A stretch of DNA of 64,000 nucleotides from Caballeronia fortuita. GTDB lineage: Bacteria > Pseudomonadota > Gammaproteobacteria > Burkholderiales > Burkholderiaceae. The stretch spans positions 310,001 to 374,000 of the forward strand of contig NZ_FCNX02000006.1 in assembly GCF_001544835.2 (NCBI RefSeq), written 5' to 3'. A model generated the notes under the pieces. That model worked only from the letters and a program-made list of their open reading frames with translations, was not told the origin of the DNA and made no database searches. The first letter of the stretch is position 1; every line of letters begins with the position of its first letter. Made by a program: the position numbers and the translations under genes. Of this stretch, positions 26,192-34,548 are shown piece after piece.

Positions 26192-26946
26192 CGATCGTGC
26201 TCGACCATCAGCTGCACGCGATCCGCCGCGAAATGCGTGATGCCGTATTTGATCGGCAGGCCGTCCTCGTCGACATCGACGTTCTCGACCCACAGCACCG
26301 GCTGCTGCCGGTTGATCTGCAGGCGCCGCGCCACATCCGACGAAGGCAGCACGCTGCCGATGCGACTCCACTTGCGCATGTAATCCTTTACGCCGAAGGT
26401 CTCGAGCGCCGCGCTGACGCCGCCCGCCGCTTCGATGGCCGCAGGCAGTTCGCTGAAGCGCGCGGCCGGATACCAGTTGCGCGCGTAGGTCATCGGGATG
26501 CCGTCGGAGTCGTGGCGCGTTTCGATCTGATAGACGAGCGTGCCTGCGCGCACGCCGAGCGCCTTCGCCACGGCCGGATCGGCCTTCACGCGCTCCGAGC
26601 TCAACACGACGCCTGCCGACGTATGCTTCTGGCGGCGCAGATTTTCGGTGAAGCGCGTGCGCCGCCCGATCTGGTAGTCGATCGCGCCGGGCTGCACGAA
26701 CGTGCCGCGCCCTTGCTCGACGCTCACCAGGCCTGTTGCAGCGAGCCGCAGCATCGCGCGGCGAACCGTATGACGGTTCACGTCGAAGCGCCTGGCGAGT
26801 TCCGCCTCGCTCGGCAGGCGTCCTTCTTCGCCGAAGCTCTTCGCCGCGATCTCGGCGGCGAGTATCTGTTCGATCTGCCGCCACACCGCGACCCCCGCGC
26901 CGCGCTCGACGGCAACCCCAGGCGCCGCATTTTCATTCGATGTCAT
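26188..26946 (-). CDS. phnF: GntR/HutC-family phosphonate regulator PhnF
   Basis: A 252-residue repressor. The N-terminal winged helix is clear (LPSEAELARRFDVNRHTVRR, about 46-65), followed by a UTRA ligand domain (TLVYQIETRHDSDGIPMTYA). It is divergent from phnG and is followed by DUF1045 and phnN on its own strand. The palindrome in the intergenic region contains GTCTAGAC, an exact match to the HutC-subfamily pattern GT-N-TA-N-AC. I chose the ATG at 26946; the longer frame to 27024 runs through the promoter region. Confidence 0.9.
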   Translation of the reverse strand: MTSNENAAPGVAVERGAGVAVWRQIEQILAAEIAAKSFGEEGRLPSEAELARRFDVNRHTVRRAMLRLAATGLVSVEQGRGTFVQPGAIDYQIGRRTRFTENLRRQKHTSAGVVLSSERVKADPAVAKALGVRAGTLVYQIETRHDSDGIPMTYARNWYPAARFSELPAAIEAAGGVSAALETFGVKDYMRKWSRIGSVLPSSDVARRLQINRQQPVLWVENVDVDEDGLPIKYGITHFAADRVQLMVEHDR

Positions 26947-27040
26947 TGCGCTGTCATTCCTGTCGGTTTGAATATCGTTCTTCCGGATTGTAGTGCGCAA
27001 CTCGTGATGGAAATGTGAAAGCAACGCTACACCACCAAAC

Positions 27041-27055
27041 GTCTAGACGACTAGA
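27041..27055. promoter_or_regulatory. Probable PhnF operator upstream of phnG
   Basis: GTCTAGACGACTAGA contains the perfect palindrome GTCTAGAC, matching the HutC consensus, and a second arm CTAGA that makes TCTAG-N4-CTAGA. It lies 55-70 bases before the phnG start and about 95 bases before the phnF start, placed to control both directions. Confidence 0.65.
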
Positions 27056-27110
27056 TAAGACCACGAGTAGCATATCGGACACCGGATTCCTTCAGAACAT
27101 AGGGAAAGCG

Positions 27111-27593
27111 ATGAGTACTTCAATGGAGCCGCGTGAAGCGCGGAGCCGTCGCGAATGGATGGCGGTGCTCGCGCGCACGCCGCGCGACGCGCTGAAACAC
27201 GCGCTGGACGCCGCGCTCGACGGCGCGACGGTGCCCGGCTACGAGTGGCTGCGCGCGCCTGACATCGGGCTCGCGATGGTGCGCGGGCGCATCGGCGGCA
27301 CGGGCGATGCGTTCAATCTCGGCGAAACGACCGTCACGCGCGCGACGCTGCGCTTGCGTACCGACGACGGCAGCGCGCCGGTCGGCATCGCGGTGCACAT
27401 GGGCCGCGACAAGGAACGCGCAACGATCGCCGCGCTCGCGGACGCGCTTCTGCAAATGCCGCGTTTCGCGGACATGTTGCAGAAGCGGCTCGTCGAGCCG
27501 CTGGCCGCGCGCATCGCGGATGAAAGGCGTCGCAAGGAAACGCAGGCGGCTGCGACGAAGGTCGAATTCTTCACGATGGTGAGAGGCGAATGA
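27111..27593 (+). CDS. phnG: C-P lyase core subunit PhnG
   Basis: A 160-residue subunit of the PhnGHIJ core complex, which attaches ATP's ribose triphosphate to phosphonates and prepares them for C-P cleavage. Family marks are RREWMAVLARTP, then GLAMVRGRIGGTGDAFNLGE, and VTRATLRL. AGGGAAA precedes the ATG at 27111; the longer frame from 27015 translates the operator region. It is the first gene of phnGHIJKLM and overlaps phnH (ATGATG at 27590). Confidence 0.93.
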   Translation: MSTSMEPREARSRREWMAVLARTPRDALKHALDAALDGATVPGYEWLRAPDIGLAMVRGRIGGTGDAFNLGETTVTRATLRLRTDDGSAPVGIAVHMGRDKERATIAALADALLQMPRFADMLQKRLVEPLAARIADERRRKETQAAATKVEFFTMVRGE

Positions 27594-28213
27594 TGCGAAT
27601 CGACATGACCACGCTCGTGCCCGGCTTCAACGACACGGTCCACGACGCGCAACGCGTGTTCCGTGCATTGCTCGATGCGCTGTCGCGTCCCGGCAGCATC
27701 GTCGCGATCGATGCCGCGCTGCCCGATAACCACGCGATGCGCGATGGCCTCGCCGGACGCGTGCCGCTCGCCGCCTTCGCGTCGCTGCTCGCGCTGACGG
27801 ACTATTCGACGCCGGTGTTCATCGAACGTGAAGACAACGTGCTTGGCGACGCGCTGCGCTTTCATGCGAGCGCGCCCTTGACGCGCGATCGCCATGAAGC
27901 TGCGTTCGCCTATATCGACGATGCGCGCAACATGTCTTCGCTCGATGCGTTCTCGCACGGCGAGCCCGAATCGCCCGAGCTTTCCGCAACGCTCTTTATC
28001 CGCGTGCCGTCGCTGACCGAAGGCGAGCCCCTCGCGTGGAGCGGACCGGGCATTGCGCAATCGCGCAGCGTCGGCATTGCGGGGCTGTCGCATGAATTCT
28101 GGCGGCAACGCGCCGCGCTTACCGCGCTCTTTCCTTGCGGCATCGATTGCTACTTCGTCGCGGGCGGCGCGCTCGTCGGCCTGCCGCGCACGACGCATGT
28201 GGAGGTGAACTGA
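27590..28213 (+). CDS. phnH: C-P lyase core subunit PhnH
   Basis: A 207-residue core subunit of carbon-phosphorus lyase. Typical runs are VPGFNDTVHDAQRVFRALLD and LSRPGSI near the start, and FPCGIDCYFVAGGALVGLPR, whose first part is FPCGIDCYFV, near the end. It overlaps phnG by four bases and shares its stop with the phnI start (TGATG). The second Met (base 27593) could also start the protein. Confidence 0.93.
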   Translation: MMRIDMTTLVPGFNDTVHDAQRVFRALLDALSRPGSIVAIDAALPDNHAMRDGLAGRVPLAAFASLLALTDYSTPVFIEREDNVLGDALRFHASAPLTRDRHEAAFAYIDDARNMSSLDAFSHGEPESPELSATLFIRVPSLTEGEPLAWSGPGIAQSRSVGIAGLSHEFWRQRAALTALFPCGIDCYFVAGGALVGLPRTTHVEVN

Positions 28214-29313
28214 TGTACGTCGCGGTCAAAGGTGGTGAACGCGCCATCGAACGTTCATGGGACGTGCTCGCGAAGCAGCGTCGCGGCGATGTCTCCGTGC
28301 CCGAGTTGTCCGTCGCGCAGATTCGCGAACAGATGCGTCTTGCCGTCGCGCGCGTGATGACCGAAGGCTCGGTCTACGACGAAGACCTCGCCGCGCTCGC
28401 GATCAAGCAGGCAGCGGGCGATCTCGTCGAGGCGATCTTCCTGCTGCGCGCTTATCGCACGACATTGCCGCGCTTCGGCTACACGCTGCCGATCGATACC
28501 GAAGCGATGTGCGTGGAGCGCCGCATCTCGGCGGCCTTCAAGGACATTCCCGGCGGACAGATGCTGGGCGGCACGTACGATTACACACAACGTCTGCTCG
28601 ATTTCACGTTGCTTGCCGAAGGCGAACAGGTTAGCGATGAGACCATCGCATCGAAAGCGCCGCACGGAAGCACGATGCCGCGCGTGTTGTCGATGCTCGA
28701 CAAGGAAGGACTGATCGAACAGGAACGTGCGCACGAGAACGCGCCGGAACCGGGCGATCTCTCACGCGAGCCGCTTGCGTTTCCCGCCGATCGTTCCACG
28801 CGCCTGCAAAACCTCGCGCGCGGCGACGAGGGCTTTCTGCTCGCGGTCGGCTATGCGACGCAGCGCGGTTACGCGCACAGTCATCCGTTCGCGGGCGAGA
28901 TTCGTCACGGGGAAGTAGCGGTCGAGATGATGATCGACGAACTCGGCTTCGCGGTCGAGATCGGCGATATCGACATCACCGAGTGTCAGATGATCAACCA
29001 GTTCGCGGGCAGCGGCGACGTGCCGCCGACGTTCACGCAAGGCTACGGTCTCGCCTTCGGTCATTCGGAGCGCAAGGCAATGGCGATGGCGCTCGTCGAT
29101 CGCGCTTTGCGTGCGGAAGAACTCGGCGAGTCGATCGGTTCGCCGACGCAAGATCCCGAGTTCGTGCTGTATCACAGCGACAACGTGGAAGCGTCGGGCT
29201 TCGTGCAACATCTGAAACTGCCGCATTACGTCGACTTTCAATCCGAGCTGGAACTGCTGCGCCGTCTGCGTGCCGCGCACGCTTCGGACGGCAACAAGGA
29301 GCATGCGGCATGA
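28213..29313 (+). CDS. phnI: C-P lyase core subunit PhnI (nucleosidase)
   Basis: A 366-residue core subunit. PhnI removes the adenine from ATP so that a phosphonate can be joined to C1 of the ribose triphosphate, with help from PhnG, PhnH and PhnL. The N-terminus YVAVKGGERAIERSW and the C-terminal half with RGYAHSHPFAGEIRHGEV are family-specific. The ATG at 28213 overlaps the phnH stop by one base; GGAGGTGA is placed well at 28201-28208. The gene overlaps phnJ by four bases. Confidence 0.95.
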   Translation: MYVAVKGGERAIERSWDVLAKQRRGDVSVPELSVAQIREQMRLAVARVMTEGSVYDEDLAALAIKQAAGDLVEAIFLLRAYRTTLPRFGYTLPIDTEAMCVERRISAAFKDIPGGQMLGGTYDYTQRLLDFTLLAEGEQVSDETIASKAPHGSTMPRVLSMLDKEGLIEQERAHENAPEPGDLSREPLAFPADRSTRLQNLARGDEGFLLAVGYATQRGYAHSHPFAGEIRHGEVAVEMMIDELGFAVEIGDIDITECQMINQFAGSGDVPPTFTQGYGLAFGHSERKAMAMALVDRALRAEELGESIGSPTQDPEFVLYHSDNVEASGFVQHLKLPHYVDFQSELELLRRLRAAHASDGNKEHAA

Positions 29314-30161
29314 ACGCCCTCACCGAAGGCTATAACTTCGCGTACCTCGACGAGCAGACCAAGCGCATGATCCGCCGCGCGTTGCTCAAGGCGGTCGCCG
29401 TGCCGGGCTATCAGGTGTCGTTCGCATCGCGCGAAATGCCGCTGCCATATGGATGGGGCACGGGCGGCTTGCAGGTGACGTCGGCGATCATCGGCGCGAG
29501 CGATACGCTCAAGGTCATCGATCAAGGCTCCGACGAAACCACCAACGCGGTGAACATCCGACGATTCTTCGCGCGCACGGCGGGCGTGGCGACCACCACA
29601 CGCACCGCCGATGCGAGCATCGTGCAGACGCGTCACCGCATTCCGGAGACGCCATTGACGGACAAGCAGATCATCGTCTATCAGGTGCCGATGCCCGAGC
29701 CGCTCTTTCGCCTCGAACCGCGCGTGACCGAATGCAGAAAGCTGCATGCGCTCGCGGACTACGGGCTCATCAACGTGAAATATTATGAGGATATCGTGCA
29801 GCACGGCAGCATCGCGACGACCTACGATTATCCGGTGATGGTCAACGACCGCTATCTGACTTCGCCTTCGCCGATCCCGAAGTTCGACAATCCGAAGATG
29901 CACATGAATCCTGCGTTGCAGCTTTTCGGCGCGGGCCGCGAACGGCGCATCTATGCGATTCCGCCTTATACGAAAGTGAAGAGTCTCGACTTCGAGGATC
30001 ATCCGTTCAGCGTGCAGAAGTGGGAACATGCATGCGCGCTGTGCGGATCGCACGAGAGCTTTCTCGACGAGATGATCGTCGACGATCAGGGCACGCGCAT
30101 GTTCGTCTGCTCCGACAGCGACTACTGTCATAGCCGCCGCGACGGCGAGGTGACGCAATGA
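29310..30161 (+). CDS. phnJ: C-P lyase radical-SAM enzyme PhnJ
   Basis: A 283-residue enzyme that cleaves the C-P bond of ribosylated phosphonates using a 4Fe-4S cluster and S-adenosylmethionine. The unusual Cys pattern C242-x2-C245-x21-C267-x5-C273 is intact; the first three bind the cluster and C273 corresponds to the thiyl-radical Cys. GWGTGGLQVTSAIIG and the length match the family. It overlaps phnI (ATGA at 29310-29313) and phnK (ATGA at 30158-30161). Confidence 0.96.
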   Translation: MNALTEGYNFAYLDEQTKRMIRRALLKAVAVPGYQVSFASREMPLPYGWGTGGLQVTSAIIGASDTLKVIDQGSDETTNAVNIRRFFARTAGVATTTRTADASIVQTRHRIPETPLTDKQIIVYQVPMPEPLFRLEPRVTECRKLHALADYGLINVKYYEDIVQHGSIATTYDYPVMVNDRYLTSPSPIPKFDNPKMHMNPALQLFGAGRERRIYAIPPYTKVKSLDFEDHPFSVQKWEHACALCGSHESFLDEMIVDDQGTRMFVCSDSDYCHSRRDGEVTQ

Positions 30162-30928
30162 ACGCACTGCTGAAAGCGACGCGCCTCACGAAGCGTTACG
30201 GCGGACGCGGCGGCTGCATCGATGTCGATCTCGACGTTCATCCAGGCGAAGTGCTGTGCATCGTCGGCGAATCGGGATCGGGCAAGTCGACCTTGCTGAA
30301 CGCGCTCGCATTGCGCAGCGACATCGACGGCGGCGCGCTCACCTACACGACGCGCGATGGCGAAGCACTCGATCTGCTGACGCTCGCCGAGCCGCGCAAG
30401 CGCCTGCTGTCACGTACCGAATGGGGCTTCGTGCATCAGAACGCGCGCGATGGATTGCGCCGCAACGTATCGGCGGGCGCGAACATCGGCGAACCGCTGA
30501 TGGCGATCGGCGCGCGTCACTATGGCCGTCTGCGCGAGACCGCTGCGGACTGGATGAGCCGCGTCGAACTCGATGCCGCGCGCATCGACGAATTGCCTTG
30601 CGCGTTCTCGGGCGGCATGCAACAGCGCCTGCAGATCGCGCGTAATCTGGTGACGGGGCCGCGCATCGTGTTCATGGACGAGCCGACCGCCGGCCTCGAT
30701 GTCTCCGTGCAGGCGCGCCTGCTCGACTTGCTGCGCACGCTCACGAGCAAGCTGCATCTCGCTGCGGTGATCGTCACGCATGACATCGGCGTGGCGCGGC
30801 TGCTCGCGCATCGGCTGATGGTGATGAAGGACGGACGCGTCGTCGAAAGCGGCCTCACGGATCAGGTGCTCGACGATCCGCAACATCCTTATACGCAGAC
30901 GCTCGTTGCGTCCGTGCTGCCCGTTTGA
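30158..30928 (+). CDS. phnK: C-P lyase ABC-type ATPase PhnK
   Basis: A 256-residue ABC ATPase that binds the C-P lyase core and is not a transporter part. Walker A is [14 protein letters not shown], the signature FSGGMQQRLQ, Walker B IVFMDEPTAGLDVS, and the His switch IVTHDIGVAR. The order next to phnJ and phnL and the strong similarity to oligopeptide-type ATPases fit PhnK. Translation is coupled to phnJ. Confidence 0.94.
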   Translation: MNALLKATRLTKRYGGRGGCIDVDLDVHPGEVLCIVGESGSGKSTLLNALALRSDIDGGALTYTTRDGEALDLLTLAEPRKRLLSRTEWGFVHQNARDGLRRNVSAGANIGEPLMAIGARHYGRLRETAADWMSRVELDAARIDELPCAFSGGMQQRLQIARNLVTGPRIVFMDEPTAGLDVSVQARLLDLLRTLTSKLHLAAVIVTHDIGVARLLAHRLMVMKDGRVVESGLTDQVLDDPQHPYTQTLVASVLPV

Positions 30929-30938
30929 GGTTCGACCG

Positions 30939-31703
30939 ATGACCAACGATTCCTTCCTCACCAACGACAAGCTGATGCTGCAGGCACGCGGCATTGAAAA
31001 GACGTTCACGCTGCATCAGCAAGGCGGCGCGCGTATCGCGGCGCTGTCGGGCGTATCGCTCGATGTGGACCGCGGCGAATGCGTCGTGCTCGCGGGTGCA
31101 TCGGGCGCGGGCAAGAGCACGTTCCTGCGCTGCATGTACGGCAACTACCTTGCAACGCGCGGCACCATCGCGATTCGCGACGACGGCAAGCCCTCGCGTC
31201 ACACGATGCTGACCGAAGCCGCGCCGCACGACATCATCCGTTTGCGCAACACGACCATGGGTTACGTGAGCCAGTTCCTGCGCGCGATACCGCGTGTCGC
31301 TTCGCTCGATCTCGTCGCGGAGCCGCTCGTGTCGCGCGGCGTCGATGAAGGCGAAGCGCGCGAACGTGCGAGCGTTTTGCTCGAACGTCTCAACGTCCCG
31401 CGGCGTCTGTGGACGCTTGCGCCCGCGACGTTCTCGGGCGGCGAGCAGCAGCGCGTGAACATCGCGCGCGGGCTGATCGCGGCGCATCCGCTCTTGCTGC
31501 TCGACGAACCCACTGCATCCCTCGATGCGGAAAACCGCGACGTGGTCGCCGATCTGATCGTCGAGGCGCGCGAAGCGGGCGCGGCGATCGTCGGCATCTT
31601 CCACGACGAAGACACGCGCGAGCGCGTCGCGACCCGCATCGTGCGGCTCGCGCCGGCCGCCGCCACCGTACTGAACGATTACGGAGTGTTGCAGACATGC
31701 TGA
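30939..31703 (+). CDS. phnL: C-P lyase ABC-type ATPase PhnL
   Basis: A 254-residue ABC ATPase of the C-P lyase system, thought to bind over PhnK on the core complex and needed for the first ribosylation step. Walker A is GASGAGKSTFLRC, the signature FSGGEQQRVN and Walker B LLLLDEPTASLDAE. YVSQFLRAIPRVASLD is typical of PhnL. I chose the ATG at 30939; an upstream frame to 30906 overlaps the phnK end. It overlaps phnM by seven bases. Confidence 0.94.
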   Translation: MTNDSFLTNDKLMLQARGIEKTFTLHQQGGARIAALSGVSLDVDRGECVVLAGASGAGKSTFLRCMYGNYLATRGTIAIRDDGKPSRHTMLTEAAPHDIIRLRNTTMGYVSQFLRAIPRVASLDLVAEPLVSRGVDEGEARERASVLLERLNVPRRLWTLAPATFSGGEQQRVNIARGLIAAHPLLLLDEPTASLDAENRDVVADLIVEAREAGAAIVGIFHDEDTRERVATRIVRLAPAAATVLNDYGVLQTC

Positions 31704-32830
31704 TCAAGAATGCGCGCATCGTGACGCGCGACGAGGACTTCACGGGCACCGTGCGTGTCGAGGACGGACGCATCGCGGAGATCGCGCCGGGCAATACGTC
31801 GGCACGCGAAGCAGAGGACTGGGACGGCGATTATCTGCTGCCCGGTTTCGTCGAACTGCATACGGACAACATCGAGAAGCATCTCGCGCCGCGTCCCGGC
31901 GTGCTGTGGAATCACGAAGCGGCGATCATCGTGCATGACGCGCAAGTGGCGTCGGCGGGCATCACGACCGTATTCGATGCGCTGGGCGTGGGCTCGCGTC
32001 CCGAAGACGGCGTGCGCGGCCGCGAGCTTCAGGTGCAATGCGCGAGGTCGATCGGCAAGTTCGTCGAGCGCGGTCTGCTGCGCGCCGATCACTTTCTGCA
32101 TCTGCGTTGCGAAGTGGGCACGACGGATGTCGTCGAAGTGTTCGATTCGCTTTCGTCCGATCCGCTCTTCAGGCTTGCCTCGGTGATGGATCACACGCCA
32201 GGCCAGCGTCAATGGCAGGACCACGAGAAGTGGCGCAAATATCAGGAGCGCCACGGCAAGTGGAGCGACGAGCACACAAACAAGATCCTCGCCGAACTCG
32301 CGGAGCATCAGGCGCGCTATGCGGCCAGGCATCGCGCGGAAATCGTCGCGCGTTGCAAGGGCTTGAACGTGTCGCTCGCGAGCCACGACGACACGCTCGT
32401 CGAGCACGTCGAGGAAGCGGCGCGCGACGGCATCGCGCTCGCCGAATTCCCGACCACGCTCGACGCCGCCCGCGCCGCGCGCGCGCACGGCATCGCGACG
32501 ATCATGGGCGCGCCGAACGTGGTGCGCGGCGGCTCTCATTCGGGCAACGTGTCCGCGCTCGAACTGGCGCGCGAAGGGCTGCTCGATATCCTGTCGTCGG
32601 ATTACGTGCCGTCGAGCCTCCTGATCGCCGTGTTCGATCTCGTTGCGAAGGCGGGCTGGACGCTGCCGCGCGCGGTCGCGACCGTGTCGTGGGCGCCGGC
32701 GCATGCGGCGGGACTCGCGGATCGCGGCGCGATCGGCACGGGCCTGCGCGCGGATTTCGTGCGCGTCGCGTCAGTGGACGGCGTTCAGGTGCCGCGCGAG
32801 ACGTACCGCGCGGGACGGCGCGTGGCCTGA
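31697..32830 (+). CDS. phnM: Alpha-D-ribose 1-methylphosphonate 5-triphosphate diphosphatase PhnM
   Basis: A 377-residue amidohydrolase-fold enzyme. It releases pyrophosphate from the ribosylated phosphonate triphosphate before PhnJ acts. Metal-binding marks are PGFVELHTDNIEKH (replacing the usual HxH), HLRCEVG, SLASHDDTLVEHVEEA (two His) and the late Asp in LSSDYVPSSLL. The frame runs upstream to 31409 but the ATG at 31697 begins family sequence (MLIKNARIVTRDE). It is the last gene of the operon and is followed by a long hairpin at 32850. Confidence 0.95.
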   Translation: MLIKNARIVTRDEDFTGTVRVEDGRIAEIAPGNTSAREAEDWDGDYLLPGFVELHTDNIEKHLAPRPGVLWNHEAAIIVHDAQVASAGITTVFDALGVGSRPEDGVRGRELQVQCARSIGKFVERGLLRADHFLHLRCEVGTTDVVEVFDSLSSDPLFRLASVMDHTPGQRQWQDHEKWRKYQERHGKWSDEHTNKILAELAEHQARYAARHRAEIVARCKGLNVSLASHDDTLVEHVEEAARDGIALAEFPTTLDAARAARAHGIATIMGAPNVVRGGSHSGNVSALELAREGLLDILSSDYVPSSLLIAVFDLVAKAGWTLPRAVATVSWAPAHAAGLADRGAIGTGLRADFVRVASVDGVQVPRETYRAGRRVA

Positions 32831-32849
32831 ACATTCGCCTTCATTCCCG

Positions 32850-32890
32850 GCGCTTCGTCATACGCGGGTAAGCCCGCGTTGACGAAGCGC
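32850..32890 (+). terminator. Long hairpin after phnM
   Basis: GCGCTTCGTCATACGCGGG pairs with CCCGCGTTGACGAAGCGC across a 4-base loop, with one bulged base, 19 bases after the phnM stop. There is no T run after it, so it may act as a Rho-independent-like end, an mRNA-stabilising stem, or a short dispersed repeat. Confidence 0.55.
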
Positions 32891-32998
32891 AAGCTTCTTC
32901 AGTACCCTCACGGCGAGTTCGCTATGTGAATCGGTGTTCGCACCGCGAACATTTCGACCGATTGTTGTGGCGCGTCCACTTTTGGAAGAGGGAATGAA

Positions 32999-34363
32999 GT
33001 GAGTAGAAGTCCTGCCGTGAACGTACAGACGTTCATCAACGAACATCCGTTCTCGCCGTTTCAGTGGCTCATCTTCGTGATGTGCTTCGTGATCGTCCTG
33101 CTGGACGGTTTCGATACCGCCGCGATCGGCTTCATCGCGCCTTCGCTCGTCGCCGAATGGCACATCAGCCGTCCGGCGCTCGCGCCCGTGTTGAGCGCGG
33201 CGCTCTTTGGGCTCGCGGCGGGCGCGTTGCTGTCCGGGCCGCTGTCGGACAAGCTCGGCCGGCGCGCGATGCTGCTGTCGTCGGTGCTGATCTTCGGCGT
33301 CGCGTGTCTCGCGTCGGCGTTCTCGGCCGACATAACGCAACTGACGACACTGCGCTTCATCACCGGCTTAGGCCTCGGCGCCGCGATGCCGAACGCGGTC
33401 ACGATGATGAGCGAGTTCTGCCCCGACAACCGCCGCGCGACGCTCATCAACCTGATGTTCTGCGGCTTTCCGCTCGGCGCTGCTTTCGGCGGCTTTCTCG
33501 CGGCGTGGATGATTCCGCAGTTCGGCTGGCGCAGCGTGCTGATGCTGGGCGGCATCGCGCCGCTGGTTTTGTCGGTGCTGCTGATCGTCACGTTGCCGGA
33601 ATCGGTGCGCTACATGGTGGCGAAGTCGAAGCCGGTCGAGAAGATTCGCGCGACGCTCGCGCGCATTTCGTCCGATGCGATGAACGCTGGCTCGTTCTTC
33701 ATGACCGAAGCCGCGCCTGCCGCGACGGGGCAGAGCGGCATGAGCGTGGTGCTGTCGCGCTCGTACCTCGTCGGCTCGATCATGCTGTGGCTCACGTACT
33801 TCATGGGCCTCGTGATCTTCTACGCGTCGATCAACTGGATGCCGATCCTGCTGAAGGAATCCGGCTTGCCGCCGCAGAAGGCGACGCTCATTTCGGCGCT
33901 GTTCCCGCTCGGCGGCGTGGGCGCGGTGCTGTGCGGCGTGCTGATGGACAAGTTCAACGCGAACCGCATCATCGCGGCGTGCTATGCGCTGACGGCGGTG
34001 AGCGTGTATCTGATCGGGCAGGCGGCGGGCAACGTCGGCATGCTGGTGCTGGTCGTGTTCCTTGCGGGCGTGCTGATGAACACGGCGCAATCGTCGATGC
34101 CGGCGCTCGCCGCCGCGTTCTACCCGACGCAAGGGCGCGGCACGGGCGTCGCGTGGATGCTGGGCATCGGGCGCTTCGGCGGTATCGCGGGATCGTTCCT
34201 GGTTGCCGAACTGACGCGCCGGCATTTCACGTTCGGCGGCATTTTCGCGACGATCGCCGTGGCGGGCATCATCTCGGCGATCGCGCTGCTCATCAAGCAG
34301 GCGGCGCATCCGCAAACGGCGATGACGAGCGATCTCAAGGCGACGGAGCCGCTCGGGCATTGA
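32999..34363 (+). CDS. AAHS-type MFS transporter (aromatic acid/H+ symporter family)
   Basis: A 454-residue inner-membrane transporter with 12 predicted helices. The segment LLDGFDTAAIGFIAPSL in helix 1 carries the conserved DGFD motif of aromatic-acid:H+ symporters, and the loop GPLSDKLGRRAML is the MFS signature. The likely substrates are aromatic acids such as 4-hydroxybenzoate or vanillate; no matching catabolic genes are adjacent. The start is a GTG at 32999 with AAGAGGGA upstream. It is followed by an intrinsic terminator at 34383. Confidence 0.88.
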   Translation: MSRSPAVNVQTFINEHPFSPFQWLIFVMCFVIVLLDGFDTAAIGFIAPSLVAEWHISRPALAPVLSAALFGLAAGALLSGPLSDKLGRRAMLLSSVLIFGVACLASAFSADITQLTTLRFITGLGLGAAMPNAVTMMSEFCPDNRRATLINLMFCGFPLGAAFGGFLAAWMIPQFGWRSVLMLGGIAPLVLSVLLIVTLPESVRYMVAKSKPVEKIRATLARISSDAMNAGSFFMTEAAPAATGQSGMSVVLSRSYLVGSIMLWLTYFMGLVIFYASINWMPILLKESGLPPQKATLISALFPLGGVGAVLCGVLMDKFNANRIIAACYALTAVSVYLIGQAAGNVGMLVLVVFLAGVLMNTAQSSMPALAAAFYPTQGRGTGVAWMLGIGRFGGIAGSFLVAELTRRHFTFGGIFATIAVAGIISAIALLIKQAAHPQTAMTSDLKATEPLGH

Positions 34364-34382
34364 TTGCACGATGATGGTCGTG

Positions 34383-34416
34383 ACGCCCCGCGTGAGTTTG
34401 GTTGCGCGGGGCGTTT
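34383..34416 (+). terminator. Intrinsic terminator-like hairpin after the MFS gene
   Basis: ACGCCCCGCG and CGCGGGGCGT form a perfect 10-bp stem with a 12-base loop, followed by a short T run (TTTCC), 20 bases after the transporter stop. Confidence 0.7.
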
Positions 34417-34548
34417 CCATTTACGCGGCTTCGCCCGCATTTAAGATTTCTCTGTCTGTTTGTGTGGCTGTACAGGATCGACAATTCCCGATTTTTCCCG
34501 GTTGCGGGCGGCAACATCGACTTTCCGATTTTCGCCCGCCGTCTGGCG

